DNA of 64,000 bases, taken from NCBI GenBank assembly GCA_910579615.1, contig CAJTUA010000003.1:124001-188000 (forward strand), in the 5' to 3' direction. Under the pieces are notes generated by a model that saw only the letters and a list, made by a program, of their open reading frames with translations, was not told where the DNA came from and searched no databases. Below, in pieces: positions 42,195 through 52,310 of this stretch. Source of the stretch: an uncultured Lachnospiraceae bacterium (lineage in GTDB: Bacteria > Bacillota > Clostridia > Lachnospirales > Lachnospiraceae). Numbering within the stretch: the stretch's first letter is position 1; each line of letters starts with the position of its first letter. A program made the translations under genes and the position numbers.

Positions 42195-43097
42195 TTGTCA
42201 ATGTAAATGGCTGAAAAATGTTCCTGTTCTTATTTTAGGATTGCAGAGAGATAATTCCTATATAGGAGCCATTGAATCAGCGTTAAAAAGTTTGAAGAGT
42301 GATTTGGACTATTACAGATTAATGGCAATTTCAGGGGAGGGTTTGATTGTAAGGTGGTTTAAGGCTCTGAATGGAAACCGGTGGGGCGGTGAACTTTTAC
42401 CGGGAATGTTTCACCCTGGGTTTCATCTGCTTTCCCGCTTAAATGATTATGAATTTGAGATAGTACAAGAGGAAAGTGATAAGGAAGAAATTAAAAAAAG
42501 AATTGTTCAATCAGTCAATGACAAAATACCGGTTCTTTGTTTGGACAGGGACAGAATTTATCTGTTTTATTCGGGTATGAACCGGGCGGGGATGTTATGT
42601 TGATATGTCCATATATTGATTCGGGCGTGGCGGAACTGGATTGGGATGCCGCAGTCCGCTATCATTTTAAGGATATGTTCCCTTATTATGTTTTTATTAA
42701 GAAAAATAAAAATGAGATGACAGATTACTCCGCTTCCATGATTGAGGGAATTAAGGAAAGTATCCGGTACTATGATATGCAAAAGGAAGAATATAATACC
42801 ACGCTGTACGGAAAAGGCTTTTATTATTTTGGAATAAATGCATATGACCAGTGGGTGGAAGATTTAAATAATTTTGATGGCTTTTCGGAACAGGAAAAAG
42901 AGAATTTGAGATTTTTTACATGGTGGAATGCAATTTGTGTTATGGATAAGAAGACGGCGATGTCAAAGGTATTCCGTGAAGTGAAGGCTTTTGGAAATCG
43001 GATACAAAAAAATATAGAAAGAATAAAAGAAATAAAAGAACATGAAGTAAATCTGCATGAAGTATTTTTATCGATAACCAACCCGTATGATATATAA
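42184..43097 (+). pseudogene. BtrH/C39-like protein gene split by a frameshift
   Basis: Two overlapping frames join into one protein of about 305 residues. The first (VLILGLQRDNSYIGAIESALKSL ... DKIPVLCLDRDRIYL) leads into the second (FGYEPGGDVMLICPYIDSG ... FFTWWNAICVMDKKTAMSKVF). The join lies near 42560, where a T-run appears one T short. The layout (N-terminal LxxxxxDNSYIGAIxSAL, later GYEP..D) resembles BtrH-like cysteine-peptidase-fold proteins, but the match is from memory and uncertain. As written, only a 139-residue product would be made. Confidence 0.7.
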
Positions 43098-43169
43098 CAC
43101 GGAAAGAAGTTTATTTCATTTGTTTTGAACGTTTCTTTGCGCAGAAAGGCTTTAGGATGGAGGTTTGGC

Positions 43170-44381
43170 ATGGACAGTGAAATGAAAAAAGATACGGAAA
43201 AATCAATGACCAGATGGCGGCTGATTTTGGGGCAGGACAGCCAGAACCGTTTTTCTCAGATGGGCGGGGCGGGGCTTAGCGGGGAAATGGACATGATGGA
43301 CCAGGCGCTTGCTGCCATCTACAATTTAAATTCGCCGGGCAGCTTCGGTTCACAGGGCGGAGCGAATGCCGGGGCGGGAAAGGGACCGTCCAACCCGCAG
43401 ATTACAAAATGGCTCGGCGATGTGAGGAGCCTGTTTGACCCGGAACTTGTAAAAATCATACAGGGCGACGCGATGACGCGCTGCGGCTTAAAGCAGCTGA
43501 TTTTTGAGCCGGAGCTTTTGGAAAATCTGGAGCCGGATGTGAATCTTGCTTCCACGATTCTGCTTTTAAAAGACCAGATTCCGAAGCGCTCCAAGGAGAG
43601 TGTGCGCGCATTTATCCAGAAAATCGTGGAGGAGATTAACAAACTGCTTGAGCAGGATATCCGCCGTGCGGTAACTGCGGCGGTGAATAAGCACAAACAT
43701 TCCCCGATTCCTTCGGCGGCGGCACTCGATTATAAAACGACAATTTCAAGGAATTTAAAGCATTATAATCAGGAATTGAAGACGATTGTACCGGAGCATT
43801 TTTATTTCTTTGACCGTACAAGCACGACTGCGGCAAACAAATGGAATGTGATACTGGATATTGACCAGAGCGGTTCGATGGGGGAGTCGGTGATTTATTC
43901 GTCGATTATCAGCTGTATTCTTGCCAGTATGTCAAGTATTTCCACGCGGATTGTGGCATTTGACACGAATATTGTTGATTTGACGGAAAAGAGCGATGAC
44001 CCCGTGGATTTGCTGTTCGGTTTTCAGCTTGGCGGCGGTACGAACATTGACCAGTCGGTGGCGTACTGTGAGAAATTTATTGAAAATCCGAAGAAAACAC
44101 TGTTTTTCCTGATTACTGACCTGGAGGAGGGCGGAAACCGCGCCGCGCTGCTGCGCCGGCTTGGGGATATGAAAGAGGCGGGCGTGACGGTCGTGTGCCT
44201 GCTTGCGCTCGCGGAAAGCGGCAGGCCGTATTATGATGCGCAGATGGCGCAGAGGGTTGCCGGGCTGAAAATTCCGTGCTTTGCGTGCAGCCCGCAGATG
44301 CTGCCGCAGTTGTTGGAACGGGCGTTGAAGGGTCAGGATTTGGAGCAGTTTGTGAAGGAGTTTGAGAAGAAGAAGAAATGA
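43170..44381 (+). CDS. VWA-domain protein (YehP/CoxE-like) of the MoxR system
   Basis: A 403-residue protein. A helical N-terminal half (TRWRLILGQDSQNRFSQMG ... IQKIVEEINKLLEQDIRRAV) is followed by a VWA domain from about residue 228: VILDIDQSGSMGESVIYSS holds the DxSxS metal site, GGGTNIDQSV the Thr, and FFLITDLEEGG the Asp of the MIDAS. VWA partners of MoxR ATPases recruit targets. GGAGG lies 7 bases before ATG 43170; an upstream stretch to 43125 has no site. It is 2.67 kb from the rest of its operon. Its stop codon overlaps the start of a dead antitoxin gene (ATGA). Confidence 0.92.
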   Translation: MDSEMKKDTEKSMTRWRLILGQDSQNRFSQMGGAGLSGEMDMMDQALAAIYNLNSPGSFGSQGGANAGAGKGPSNPQITKWLGDVRSLFDPELVKIIQGDAMTRCGLKQLIFEPELLENLEPDVNLASTILLLKDQIPKRSKESVRAFIQKIVEEINKLLEQDIRRAVTAAVNKHKHSPIPSAAALDYKTTISRNLKHYNQELKTIVPEHFYFFDRTSTTAANKWNVILDIDQSGSMGESVIYSSIISCILASMSSISTRIVAFDTNIVDLTEKSDDPVDLLFGFQLGGGTNIDQSVAYCEKFIENPKKTLFFLITDLEEGGNRAALLRRLGDMKEAGVTVVCLLALAESGRPYYDAQMAQRVAGLKIPCFACSPQMLPQLLERALKGQDLEQFVKEFEKKKK

Positions 44382-44629
44382 TTCGGATTGATGATACGCT
44401 GAAAAAGGATGCAGATGAACTTTTCTCCAGTCTTGGGCTTGATATATCCACGGCGATACGTATTTTTTTAAATGTTTCGGTTGAAAATGAGGGAATTCCA
44501 TTTTCTGTGCGTCACAGGGCAATCCCGAAATCCATTTAGGAGGCTGTTTCCGACAGTAGGTATCGCCGGAATTTGAACGGTTCTTTTCATACGGCGGAAG
44601 ATGCGGTTGCTTCCATGCTAGAGGATTAA
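44378..44629 (+). pseudogene. DinJ-like antitoxin gene with an internal stop
   Basis: IRIDDTLKKDADELFSSLGLDISTAIRIFLNVSVENEGIPF is a clear DinJ ribbon-helix-helix plus GIPF block. A TAG at 44537-44539 interrupts it, yet the same frame continues with EAVSDSRYRRNLNGSFHTAEDAVASMLED, the normal C-terminal helix of the family, up to TAA 44627. The ATG overlaps the VWA stop codon. Confidence 0.85.
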
Positions 44630-44631
44630 CT

Positions 44632-44867
44632 CATATATCAAATTGTTTATACAAATCGCATGAAGAAACCAGATTCCTTTGCCTTCGCAGTATAAAGACC
44701 ATTCATTATCCGGGAATCTGCATGATTTTAGAGAATGTCACATTGAACCGGACTGGCTGCTTATGTACCAGATTTATGAGGATACTCTGATTCTTTCAGC
44801 AACTGCAACGGGAAGTCATGCGGATTTATTCGGGAGATACACATGGATGGTATTGAAACGGAAATAG
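44632..44867 (+). pseudogene. YafQ-like toxin remnant
   Basis: IYQIVYTNRMKK is the start of a YafQ/RelE-fold toxin. After a frame change and loss of about 35 residues comes PSQYKDHSLSGNLHDFRECHIEPDWLLMYQI..LILSATATGSHADLF, the YafQ C-terminus including the catalytic-region blocks DHxLxG and RECHIxPDWLL. The gene cannot be functional and matches the dead DinJ gene before it. Confidence 0.85.
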
Positions 44868-44965
44868 CGGTGGAATGTTAAGGAATTGTTGACTTAATCA
44901 GTGGTTTTTTCGTTACATTTGAGATTTTTAACAGGGAAAAATTTAAAAAGAAAGGGGAAAGAGTT

Positions 44966-46237
44966 ATGGAAGTAAAAAGGGTTGGGAAACGATTATGGCA
45001 TACAGGATTGTCATTCGCTATATTTTTGTGCCTTATGCTGTGTGCCTGCAAAGCGGAGAAGGAAATGGGGGACGTGTCCGGTACTGATATCAAGCAGGAG
45101 CGGGATGCGGTTTTGAATTTGGGGGATGAAGAAGGGAATTCCGATGCGGAGGAGGACTCTGACCCGGAAGGAAACACAGGAGTAGAAAATTCCTCCGGTT
45201 TGGATGAAAGTGAAGACACGAAAGCCAGTTCTGGTTTGAAAGAAGACAAAGGCGTGAAAGATGCGTCTGGTTTGGACAAAGAAGCAGATACAAAAATTGT
45301 CAGCTGCCTGGATGAGGAAAGCGGCTCTGGCAATTTTTATCAGTGGCAGAACGACAGTATTTACAATGTGCGCAGCATCACGACAACATACGAGGAAGAC
45401 GAGGCATATTTGTCGGTGACGGATTATTTTGGGGATGTTCCGGTAGAAATTTTTGGTCGTAGCTACGAAAAAGATTCTGGGGAATGGCGGGAACAATGGG
45501 AACTTTGGTGTGACCTAAATTATCACGGAGAGCCAGGCAGCGCCGGTGATTTGCTCCAAAATGGAATTCCGGAAGGGACAATCTCTGCTTTTGTTATTCG
45601 CACAGGGAGTGAAGCGAAGGAAATGTTCGTTACCGCGCAGCCATGCGAGGCGGATGATGTTATGGATACTGCGGATACCCGGTACTGGTACACTGATAGA
45701 GCAATAAAGTTTTCGGTATGGAATCCAAACGACATGGGCAAGCCAATACAGACAATGTGCAAGTATGTAGAACAATATCACTATCAGGGAGCGTTTTTTG
45801 GACAATACCAAATGGTGGATGCGAATTTTGACGGGTATATGGATTTTTCGTGGATATGCCATTCGGGGAACCAGCCAAGATTTTATTATCTCTGGCTATG
45901 GGACGAAAAGCAGGGGAAATTTGTGGAAGAACCTGCTTACAATGAGATTTCTTCCCCGGTAGTGGATGCAAAAAAGAAAATCATTTCCGGGTGGAGCCGA
46001 AACAGTGCCGCTACAGATGGAACCACAACATTCCATAAATGGATTGACGGCGAACTGCTTTGCGTGCGAAATATTTTTGTATGGCGCGAAATTGATGCAA
46101 ACAATTATATTATGACAGTGGAAGACCGGATTGGCGGGGAGATGGTGGAAGTTTACCGCGAGGAGTTTGAACTTGACGGGGATTTTATTGCGGAGCGGGA
46201 AAAGTGGATGGATTTGGATTATCACGGGGAAAAATGA
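44966..46237 (+). CDS. Lipoprotein with acidic spacer, unknown family
   Basis: A 423-residue protein. The signal peptide ends in a lipobox (FLCLMLCAC, Cys at about 28). Residues about 30-115 are a low-complexity acidic stretch rich in Asp, Glu, Ser and Gly with near-repeats (SSGLDESEDTKASSGLKEDKGVKDASGLDKEADTK). The rest is a Trp/Tyr-rich globular domain with a calcium-loop-like VDANFDGYMDF (about 290) and two similar blocks ending WCDLNYHG and WMDLDYHG. It would sit on the outer membrane face with the acidic stretch as a spacer. No function is known. Confidence 0.75.
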   Translation: MEVKRVGKRLWHTGLSFAIFLCLMLCACKAEKEMGDVSGTDIKQERDAVLNLGDEEGNSDAEEDSDPEGNTGVENSSGLDESEDTKASSGLKEDKGVKDASGLDKEADTKIVSCLDEESGSGNFYQWQNDSIYNVRSITTTYEEDEAYLSVTDYFGDVPVEIFGRSYEKDSGEWREQWELWCDLNYHGEPGSAGDLLQNGIPEGTISAFVIRTGSEAKEMFVTAQPCEADDVMDTADTRYWYTDRAIKFSVWNPNDMGKPIQTMCKYVEQYHYQGAFFGQYQMVDANFDGYMDFSWICHSGNQPRFYYLWLWDEKQGKFVEEPAYNEISSPVVDAKKKIISGWSRNSAATDGTTTFHKWIDGELLCVRNIFVWREIDANNYIMTVEDRIGGEMVEVYREEFELDGDFIAEREKWMDLDYHGEK

Positions 46238-46282
46238 AAGAATATTTTAAACCATGTTTATTAAGAATGTGAGGGACATGAG

Positions 46283-46810
46283 ATGTTACTAAACTTCGAA
46301 AATTTAACCATCCGCAATGCGGCATCCGCTGACGCGGAACAATTGGCAGCATGGTGGAATGATGGCACCATTATGGCGCATGCGGGCTTTCCGAATGGGC
46401 TTGGAAAAAGTGCGGAAGAAATTGCGGAGCAAATCGCAGGGGATACCGACGAAAACCGGCGGCTGATGATTGAAATGGACGGAAAGCCGATTGGGGAAAT
46501 GAGCTACCGTTTGGCAGGAGAAAAAACTGCTGAAATCGGGATTAAAATCTGTGATTTTTCACAGCAGGAGAAGGGATTGGGCAAGAAATTGCTCAGTATG
46601 CTGATTGCATCATTATTCCGCGATTTTGGATATCAGAAAATTATACTCGATACGAATTTAAACAACAAAAGGGCACAGCATGTTTACGAAAAATTAGGCT
46701 TTAAAAAACTCCGGATAAATGAAAATTCATGGAGGAACCAACTTGGGGAATTGCAGTCGTCGGTGGATTATGAAATGTATCCGGAGGATTTTGTGGATTT
46801 GCGCGGTTAA
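46283..46810 (+). CDS. GNAT family N-acetyltransferase
   Basis: A 175-residue acetyltransferase of the RimJ/RimL type: LTIRNAASADAEQLAAWWNDG at the start, IGEMSYRLAGEKTAEIGIKICDFSQQEKGLGKKLLSMLIASLF with the acetyl-CoA loop QEKGLGKKL, and VYEKLGFKKLRIN near the end. It lies 45 bp after the lipoprotein gene on the same strand. The N-terminal region suggests a small-molecule or ribosomal-protein-like substrate, not determinable here. Confidence 0.9.
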   Translation: MLLNFENLTIRNAASADAEQLAAWWNDGTIMAHAGFPNGLGKSAEEIAEQIAGDTDENRRLMIEMDGKPIGEMSYRLAGEKTAEIGIKICDFSQQEKGLGKKLLSMLIASLFRDFGYQKIILDTNLNNKRAQHVYEKLGFKKLRINENSWRNQLGELQSSVDYEMYPEDFVDLRG

Positions 46811-46905
46811 GTTTATAAATTTACTGCGCCAAATCGGGAATAGCAGATTTTCCGGTTATCATCTTTTTGGGTGATATCCCTCCACGAAAATATTTTTTTG
46901 ATATG

Positions 46906-47307
46906 TTACCATATTTTTCCTTTCCTAAACTTAATTGCTTCTTTCAGCTTTATGAACAATGCAATAAGATAATACAACGTCGCTATCGCCAGATACGATT
47001 GTTCTGTGTCGCACCATTTCCCTGACCCTGTTTCAAAATAAATCCACCAATTATATGGCATGAAAAAGATTTGCGGAAGAAATGCCACATATCCGATTAC
47101 ACCCCATAATGACATTTTGTTTCTTTTTCTAAGTTCAGTAGCTATTCCCCAAGTATTTTTTTCTGCAATTAAAAGTTTGGCCCATTTATCATTTTTTATG
47201 GTGATTGACCTGCTGAATGTATTAAAAGTCATAGAAATTATTCTACTCGGCCATATGTACCATATCGGAACCATTACTGTAACAAGCAGCATTAAGAAAA
47301 AATCCAC
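46906..47307 (-). CDS. Small membrane protein, unknown family
   Basis: A 133-residue protein from GTG 47307, chosen because GGAGGG stands 7 bases upstream, while an earlier frame start at 47376 has no site. There are about three hydrophobic segments: FFLMLLVTVMVPIWYIWP, MSLWGVIGYVAFLPQIFFMPYNWWIYF and YLAIATLYYLIALFIKL. The cytoplasmic loop is basic. It is monocistronic as far as can be seen. No function can be given. Confidence 0.6.
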   Translation of the reverse strand: MDFFLMLLVTVMVPIWYIWPSRIISMTFNTFSRSITIKNDKWAKLLIAEKNTWGIATELRKRNKMSLWGVIGYVAFLPQIFFMPYNWWIYFETGSGKWCDTEQSYLAIATLYYLIALFIKLKEAIKFRKGKIW

Positions 47308-47412
47308 ATTAGTTCCCTCCGTTAAATTCTGGTTTGCTGAACTGTTCAACTCTGTTATTTTACCACAACCGTACACCCAATTCCATTAATTTTTGTTTGA
47401 TTTTTCTTTGCC

Positions 47413-49793
47413 TTATGATGCGCAATGATTTTCTTTCTCCTTGCTTTCGGAAGGATTGGCTTCGTTTGCTGAATGCAAGGAATCAGAAAATACAATTTCC
47501 GGATATCCGGATTCACAGGACAAGGAAATTTCCACAGCTTCGGACGGCAATATCAACTTTGAAAGGCTGTCAGCAGAAAAAATAAATTTCTTTAATTTTA
47601 TATCTGCGCTTAAGTCGAGCACATCCGTCGGCTGTTTTGCTCCGCCCCCAATCGTTAAATATTCCAAGTTCGGCATCTGGTTTAAATATGCCGTATCCTC
47701 TGCAGTCATTTTATCACAAGTTATCCATACCCTTCTTAATTTTTCATTCCGCGCAAACACTTCGAAAGAATATTCCACATCCCCGATGATTTGCAGGTTT
47801 TCTAAATTCTGCGTTCCGGATAAATCAAGATAATCCGCATGGTCTTTCACAGATAATTCGAAATGCTGTAATTTTTCCTGGTTTTCAATATGGATTGTGG
47901 TGAAATTGGCGTTTGTCATAAAAATTTCGAGGTTATCCCCTGCAAGGAAAAGCTCCCCGCTCCCGCGCGTGTCATCCATCAGTACAAATTCCTTTAAGTG
48001 CCGGAAATATTCCACTCCCTGAAAGGAAGAGGTGCGGCTAAGATAGAAGCGGCACCAAAACTCCGGATGGTCAAAGTCTAATTTGTTATATTCGTATTCT
48101 TCCATTTCCGGCTGCTCATCGGTATTGCGGATGGAAATCAGTGCATCCTGTTCTTTTTGCGATAAAATCCCATCGTGGTTTCTATCAGCACAGAGGCTTA
48201 AATATTCGCGGAAATTGGCGTCTGGGAAATATTCCTCGTTTAGCGGGAGAGCATCCGTGGGGAGTGGAGTGGTCGGTACATCTGTTGAAGCTGCCTCCCC
48301 CTGCTTTATCACGGTTACTTGGCACTTATATTTCTTTCCGTAAATCGTTGCAGTGATTGTTACGTTCCCCGCCCGTTTCGCATAAATATCCCCCGTGCTT
48401 CCGACAGTTGCCACCGCCTTATTGCTCGTTTTCCACGCTGCCTTTGCACCGCCCCGAAGCCTCAGTGGATACTGTTCTCCGATATTAAGTGTAAGTTCCG
48501 TTACCTCAAGTTCGATTGGGAGATACTTCCAACGCAGCCCTGCCGCGTAACCGGCGAGGAACGAATCTTCCTCGACTTCCGGTACGTAGAATGTTCCCTG
48601 GCCAAACGGGAGGGAATCAATATAAGGGCTTGTTTCGTGTTCCGTAAACCGCATATCGAAATTCGTCAGCCCGGATGGACAAATAAATGTCATTACTGTT
48701 TCTGGAAAAGTATTCCGGGAAACTTTTTTGGTAGAGGCGGGCAGGGTAATGCTTTTTAACTTGGAACATCCCTGAAAACAGTAGCTGCCAAATTCGCGGA
48801 TGGAATCGGACAAACGGATTTCTGTTAGATTACTGCAATTTCCAAAAGCGCGGATTCCAATTTCTTCAACGGAATTTCCCATTGTGACCCAACGCAGCTT
48901 TGTATTATCCATAAACGCAGCTTCCCCTATCCGCAGAAGACTTTTCGGAAGTACAAGGGAGGTAAAATCCCCCTGGATGCGCGCGCTGATATCTGTCACC
49001 CCATCCGGAATGATAAGATTCCCGCTGCATTTTCCTACAACTCCGAACAGAATTCCGTTGGCAACCAAAAATATATTTTCTGCACCGCTTTGCAGTTTTT
49101 GAACCAAATAATACGGACTTTGGGCACTGTACTGTTTATCCTTTGTCAATGGGCATCCATCAAAGCAGGAATTCCCGACATTTTTTAATTTTTCCAACCC
49201 GCTTAATTTTTTCAGGCCTGAACAGAAAAATGCCATTTCGCCAATGGATTCTATATTCGGCAAATCAATTTCTGCGATGTCGGCAAAGGAAAATGCTTCG
49301 TCGCCGATATTTATCACGCCCGGCAAATTGATTTCTTTTATGCCAGAACATGAAAAAGCATATTTCCCGATTTCGGTTACATTTTCGGCACCGTGATTTT
49401 CACCAATTCGGAACAATTTTGGAATGCCCATGAATCAATTTTTTGGACGCTTTGTGGGAAATGAACCTCTGTCAGGAAGGCAGATTTATTGTCGTAATCG
49501 GAATCTGGTGCGGATGGAACATAAAAAGCCCTTGCGCCGATGATTTTTACACCATCGGGGATATCCACAATAGGGGAATTGCCGGTATATCTAATTAGAA
49601 CATCTTCTTCTATGATGAATTCTTCTTTCTTATTTTCGGAGAAAGAAGATTCCTTATGGCGGTAATTATCCTGGGGTTGTATGGTGGAAATATCGTTTAC
49701 AAAAGCAGCGTATATTGGCAGAATCACATTGTTTTCAGAATTTATGAGTAAAAGGGTTAATAGTACAGCAATAAAGGTTTTTTTTGCTTTCAT
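47413..49793 (-). pseudogene. BspA-type leucine-rich-repeat surface protein, frameshifted
   Basis: Two frames join near 49385, where an A-run is one A short (PKM-stop in one frame, ENVTEIGKYAF in the next). The rejoined protein is about 790 residues: signal peptide (FIAVLLTLLLINSE), LRR_5 repeats (VTEIGKYAFSCSGIKEINLPG; IGEAAFMDNTKLRWVTMGNSVEEIG), a Big_2 Ig-like domain (VTELTLNIGEQYPLRL ... TITATIYGKKYKCQVTV), an EF-hand/dockerin-like ADRNHDGILSQKEQDAL, and a second leucine-rich part. The larger piece has no signal peptide as written. It is related in type to the intact LRR protein at 52311. Confidence 0.8.
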
Positions 49794-49826
49794 GGAATTT
49801 TTCCTTTCCTTCTATTATTAACGGCA

Positions 49827-49867
49827 TAGTTATCCGAAGCCGAGGAGCTTTCAGCTTCGGATAACTA
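49827..49867. repeat. Perfect 14-bp hairpin between subtilase and LRR genes
   Basis: TAGTTATCCGAAGC (49827-49840) and GCTTCGGATAACTA (49854-49867) are exact complements with a 13-nt loop. T-rich sequence follows on the plus strand only, while both neighbouring genes are on the minus strand. It may be an mRNA-processing or regulatory stem. Confidence 0.6.
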
Positions 49868-49924
49868 TAAAAATTCTTTTTGTTTTAATTATAGTACATG
49901 ATTAGATGTTGTTTGTTTTAGGTA

Positions 49925-51930
49925 TTAATATTTCCAAGTATCGGTGCTGGTGTTTTTAAAAAAGTCTACCATATCGTTTGTTTCTTTAAATAATCCGCTT
50001 GTTTCGCATACTTGTTTTGCGTATTTTTCGAAATTAGCTAATTTAAACTTATTTTCGTATCCATTGCCTGATAAATCTAATACTTTTATGTTGCATCTTA
50101 TATATGCGTTGTAGTCAGACATATTATCGTCAGTATTAGTTCCTTTTATTAGATCAAGCACATTTTGTGCGACCTTGGTGGCAGCGGCATATCGTTCAGG
50201 AATGCAGTCTACATTATCAGCAGCTTTATCGTATGATACTTTATTTACAGTCATTTTCATGTGTCTTAATAGAGTTTTGGCACCTTCAATTTCGACAACC
50301 GAACTGTGTGCAAACAAATCAGTGAATGAATGAATTGCCATCCCATAAAAATAACAAGAGCTTTATGTTGAGGGTTATTATAATCAAATTGGGCAGCATA
50401 TGTATCTAAATTTGTTGCAGAAGAACCATGACCATAATAACGTATCTGAGATGCTATGGATTCCCATGTAATGTTTTTGTATGAATTAACCATCTCTTTT
50501 GTAATTAAGCCTGCCAAATTGTAGTCTCCACTTTTGACATAAATTGATGAAACGGAATATTCCTTGTTGCTCATCATTGCCTTAGCAACATAAGTAAGAT
50601 ATAAGCCACCCGCGATATAGTTTGCGTCGGTGTAATCTCCGCTTCTCTCTCCAGATGGATAGTAATGCATGTATCCGTGAAAATATGGATTTAAATACAT
50701 GTTGGAGAGCCCTGTTTTGCTTACATCGGTAACTACACATCCTGCAAGAATTAAACTCTTCTCATTTGTATTCATCGTACCTAAAAAAGGATTTCTGTGC
50801 GCATAGTCTGAATCAGAGCCGTTTGTTACTTTATTCCAAGCACCCTCTACTAAATCATCTGGGGCTTCGATGCTTGGAATTTTAGTTGGGTTATAAATTC
50901 CATAAATCTCAATAGCATACCGCATGAGAACATCTAAAGCATGATTATATTTCGCAAGTGGTTTTAATAATTCATATATAGCACTTGCAAACTCGTAGTC
51001 AACTAACCCATATCCATATTGTTCTGAATTCCCGTATAAATTTGCACTACAATTCAAGATGCATCGGATGAAATTGTTAGAACATGACAAGTCTTTTTCC
51101 CAAAGCAAAGATGCCACGGCAGTAACATATGGTGCGGAATAACTGGCTCCGGAATTTGTGGATACTGTGTCAAAAACATCGGAAGCAGTTATAAGTTCTC
51201 CAGGTGCAACCAATTCTACTGTTTTATCAGAAGGACTAAATTGACTGGTATCTCCTTTGCTGTTTACGGAACCAACTGCAATTACCTCTGGGTATGCTGC
51301 AGGATATGCTACATAACCTTCATTTCCGGCAGCAGCAATTATCAATATATTTTTTTCATAAGCTTTACGGATGATGTCATGTAATTCTTTGGAATTGGTA
51401 TTTGTTGTGAAACTAATGTTTATTATGTTAACTTTCTTTTCAATCGCCCACTCAATTCCCTCTATTACCCGACTGATTGGTGCAGTATTTCCAGCATCGA
51501 GAACTTTTGCGGAGTACAATTCTACATTTGGGTTGATGCCAGTAATTCCTATCCCGTTGTCTTTAGCGGCTATAATTCCTGCAATGTTAGTTCCATGACC
51601 GGAAACATCTTCGTATAAAGTAGGAATCTCATTCTGATCTGGAATAAAGTTTTTACGTTCTTTTACATCGATATCTACACTATAATTAACCCCGGAGTCA
51701 ATCAATGCAATTTTTACCTTTTGGGACGGAGCCTCATCCTGCTGCACGGTGTTTGTTGAAACAGCGTCTAGCACTCTTTCAAACTTTTTGTTTTCTTCCT
51801 CAGAGAAATACAAATACTGCCCGTTTGGCATGATCGCTGCCTTTGCTGCTTCTGGCGTGAAGGAAAGCAGGTTTGCGGTAACCAGGGCAAGTGCCAGAAC
51901 CCCTTTGTAAAACAAGTGCATTTTCTTCAT
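49925..51930 (-). pseudogene. Secreted subtilisin-like protease with phospholipase-like C-terminal domain, frameshifted
   Basis: The first 554 codons (from ATG 51930) give a signal peptide (VLALALVTANLLSFTPEAAKA) and an S8 protease. The triad is Asp in IALIDSGVNYS, His in SGHGTNIAGI and Ser in NSGASYSAPYV, with the oxyanion Asn in AAAGNEG. A C-terminal domain (GYMHYYPSGERSGDYTDANYIAGGLYL ... LVIFMG) is cut at about 50330, where the frame shifts. The next frame continues MAIHSFTDLFAHSSVVEIEG to 49925. GxAxHSxxDxxAHS recalls zinc-dependent phospholipase C-like domains. The protease part could still be made; the extra domain would be incomplete. Confidence 0.8.
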
Positions 51931-52193
51931 TTTGTTTACTCCTTTTTTTGATTTTTGTTTTCAGAATATATGCAGCGCATTCTGATTGTTTCTTTGCAAC
52001 GACCGATTGTATTTTTATTATATAATATTTCGCCCAGAATGAACATGATTTATTATAATGTGTTTCACCGGGAAAAAATCATAATAAGTCATTGACATAA
52101 CTTATTTTCTGTAATATAATTATTTTTATTGCAAAAATAAAAGTACATATTATCGTACAGAAGAAGGACATATAAATAAATAAAATGAAAGAC

Positions 52194-52222
52194 TTGCTAT
52201 ATATGCAATCCCGTGCTATGAT
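52194..52222 (+). promoter_or_regulatory. Promoter of the LRR surface protein gene
   Basis: TTGCTA (52194-52199), 17 bases, TATGAT (52217-52222). The remaining gap 51931-52193 is AT-rich with no gene seen. Confidence 0.65.
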
Positions 52223-52310
52223 GAAATAGAACTATCCTGTTATGAAAGGAAATTTTTACGACAGCGGAAAATGTGTCATGGTGTGGAAGGGATTTTTACG
52301 GAGGTTGTAT

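Noticed and set aside
44966..46237. Calling the acidic lipoprotein a dockerin or cellulosome protein
   Set aside because: Only one DxNxDG-like loop is present, with no paired dockerin repeat.
49827..49867. Terminator for the subtilase gene
   Set aside because: The stem is perfect, but the T-rich side is on the plus strand whereas both neighbouring genes are on the minus strand.
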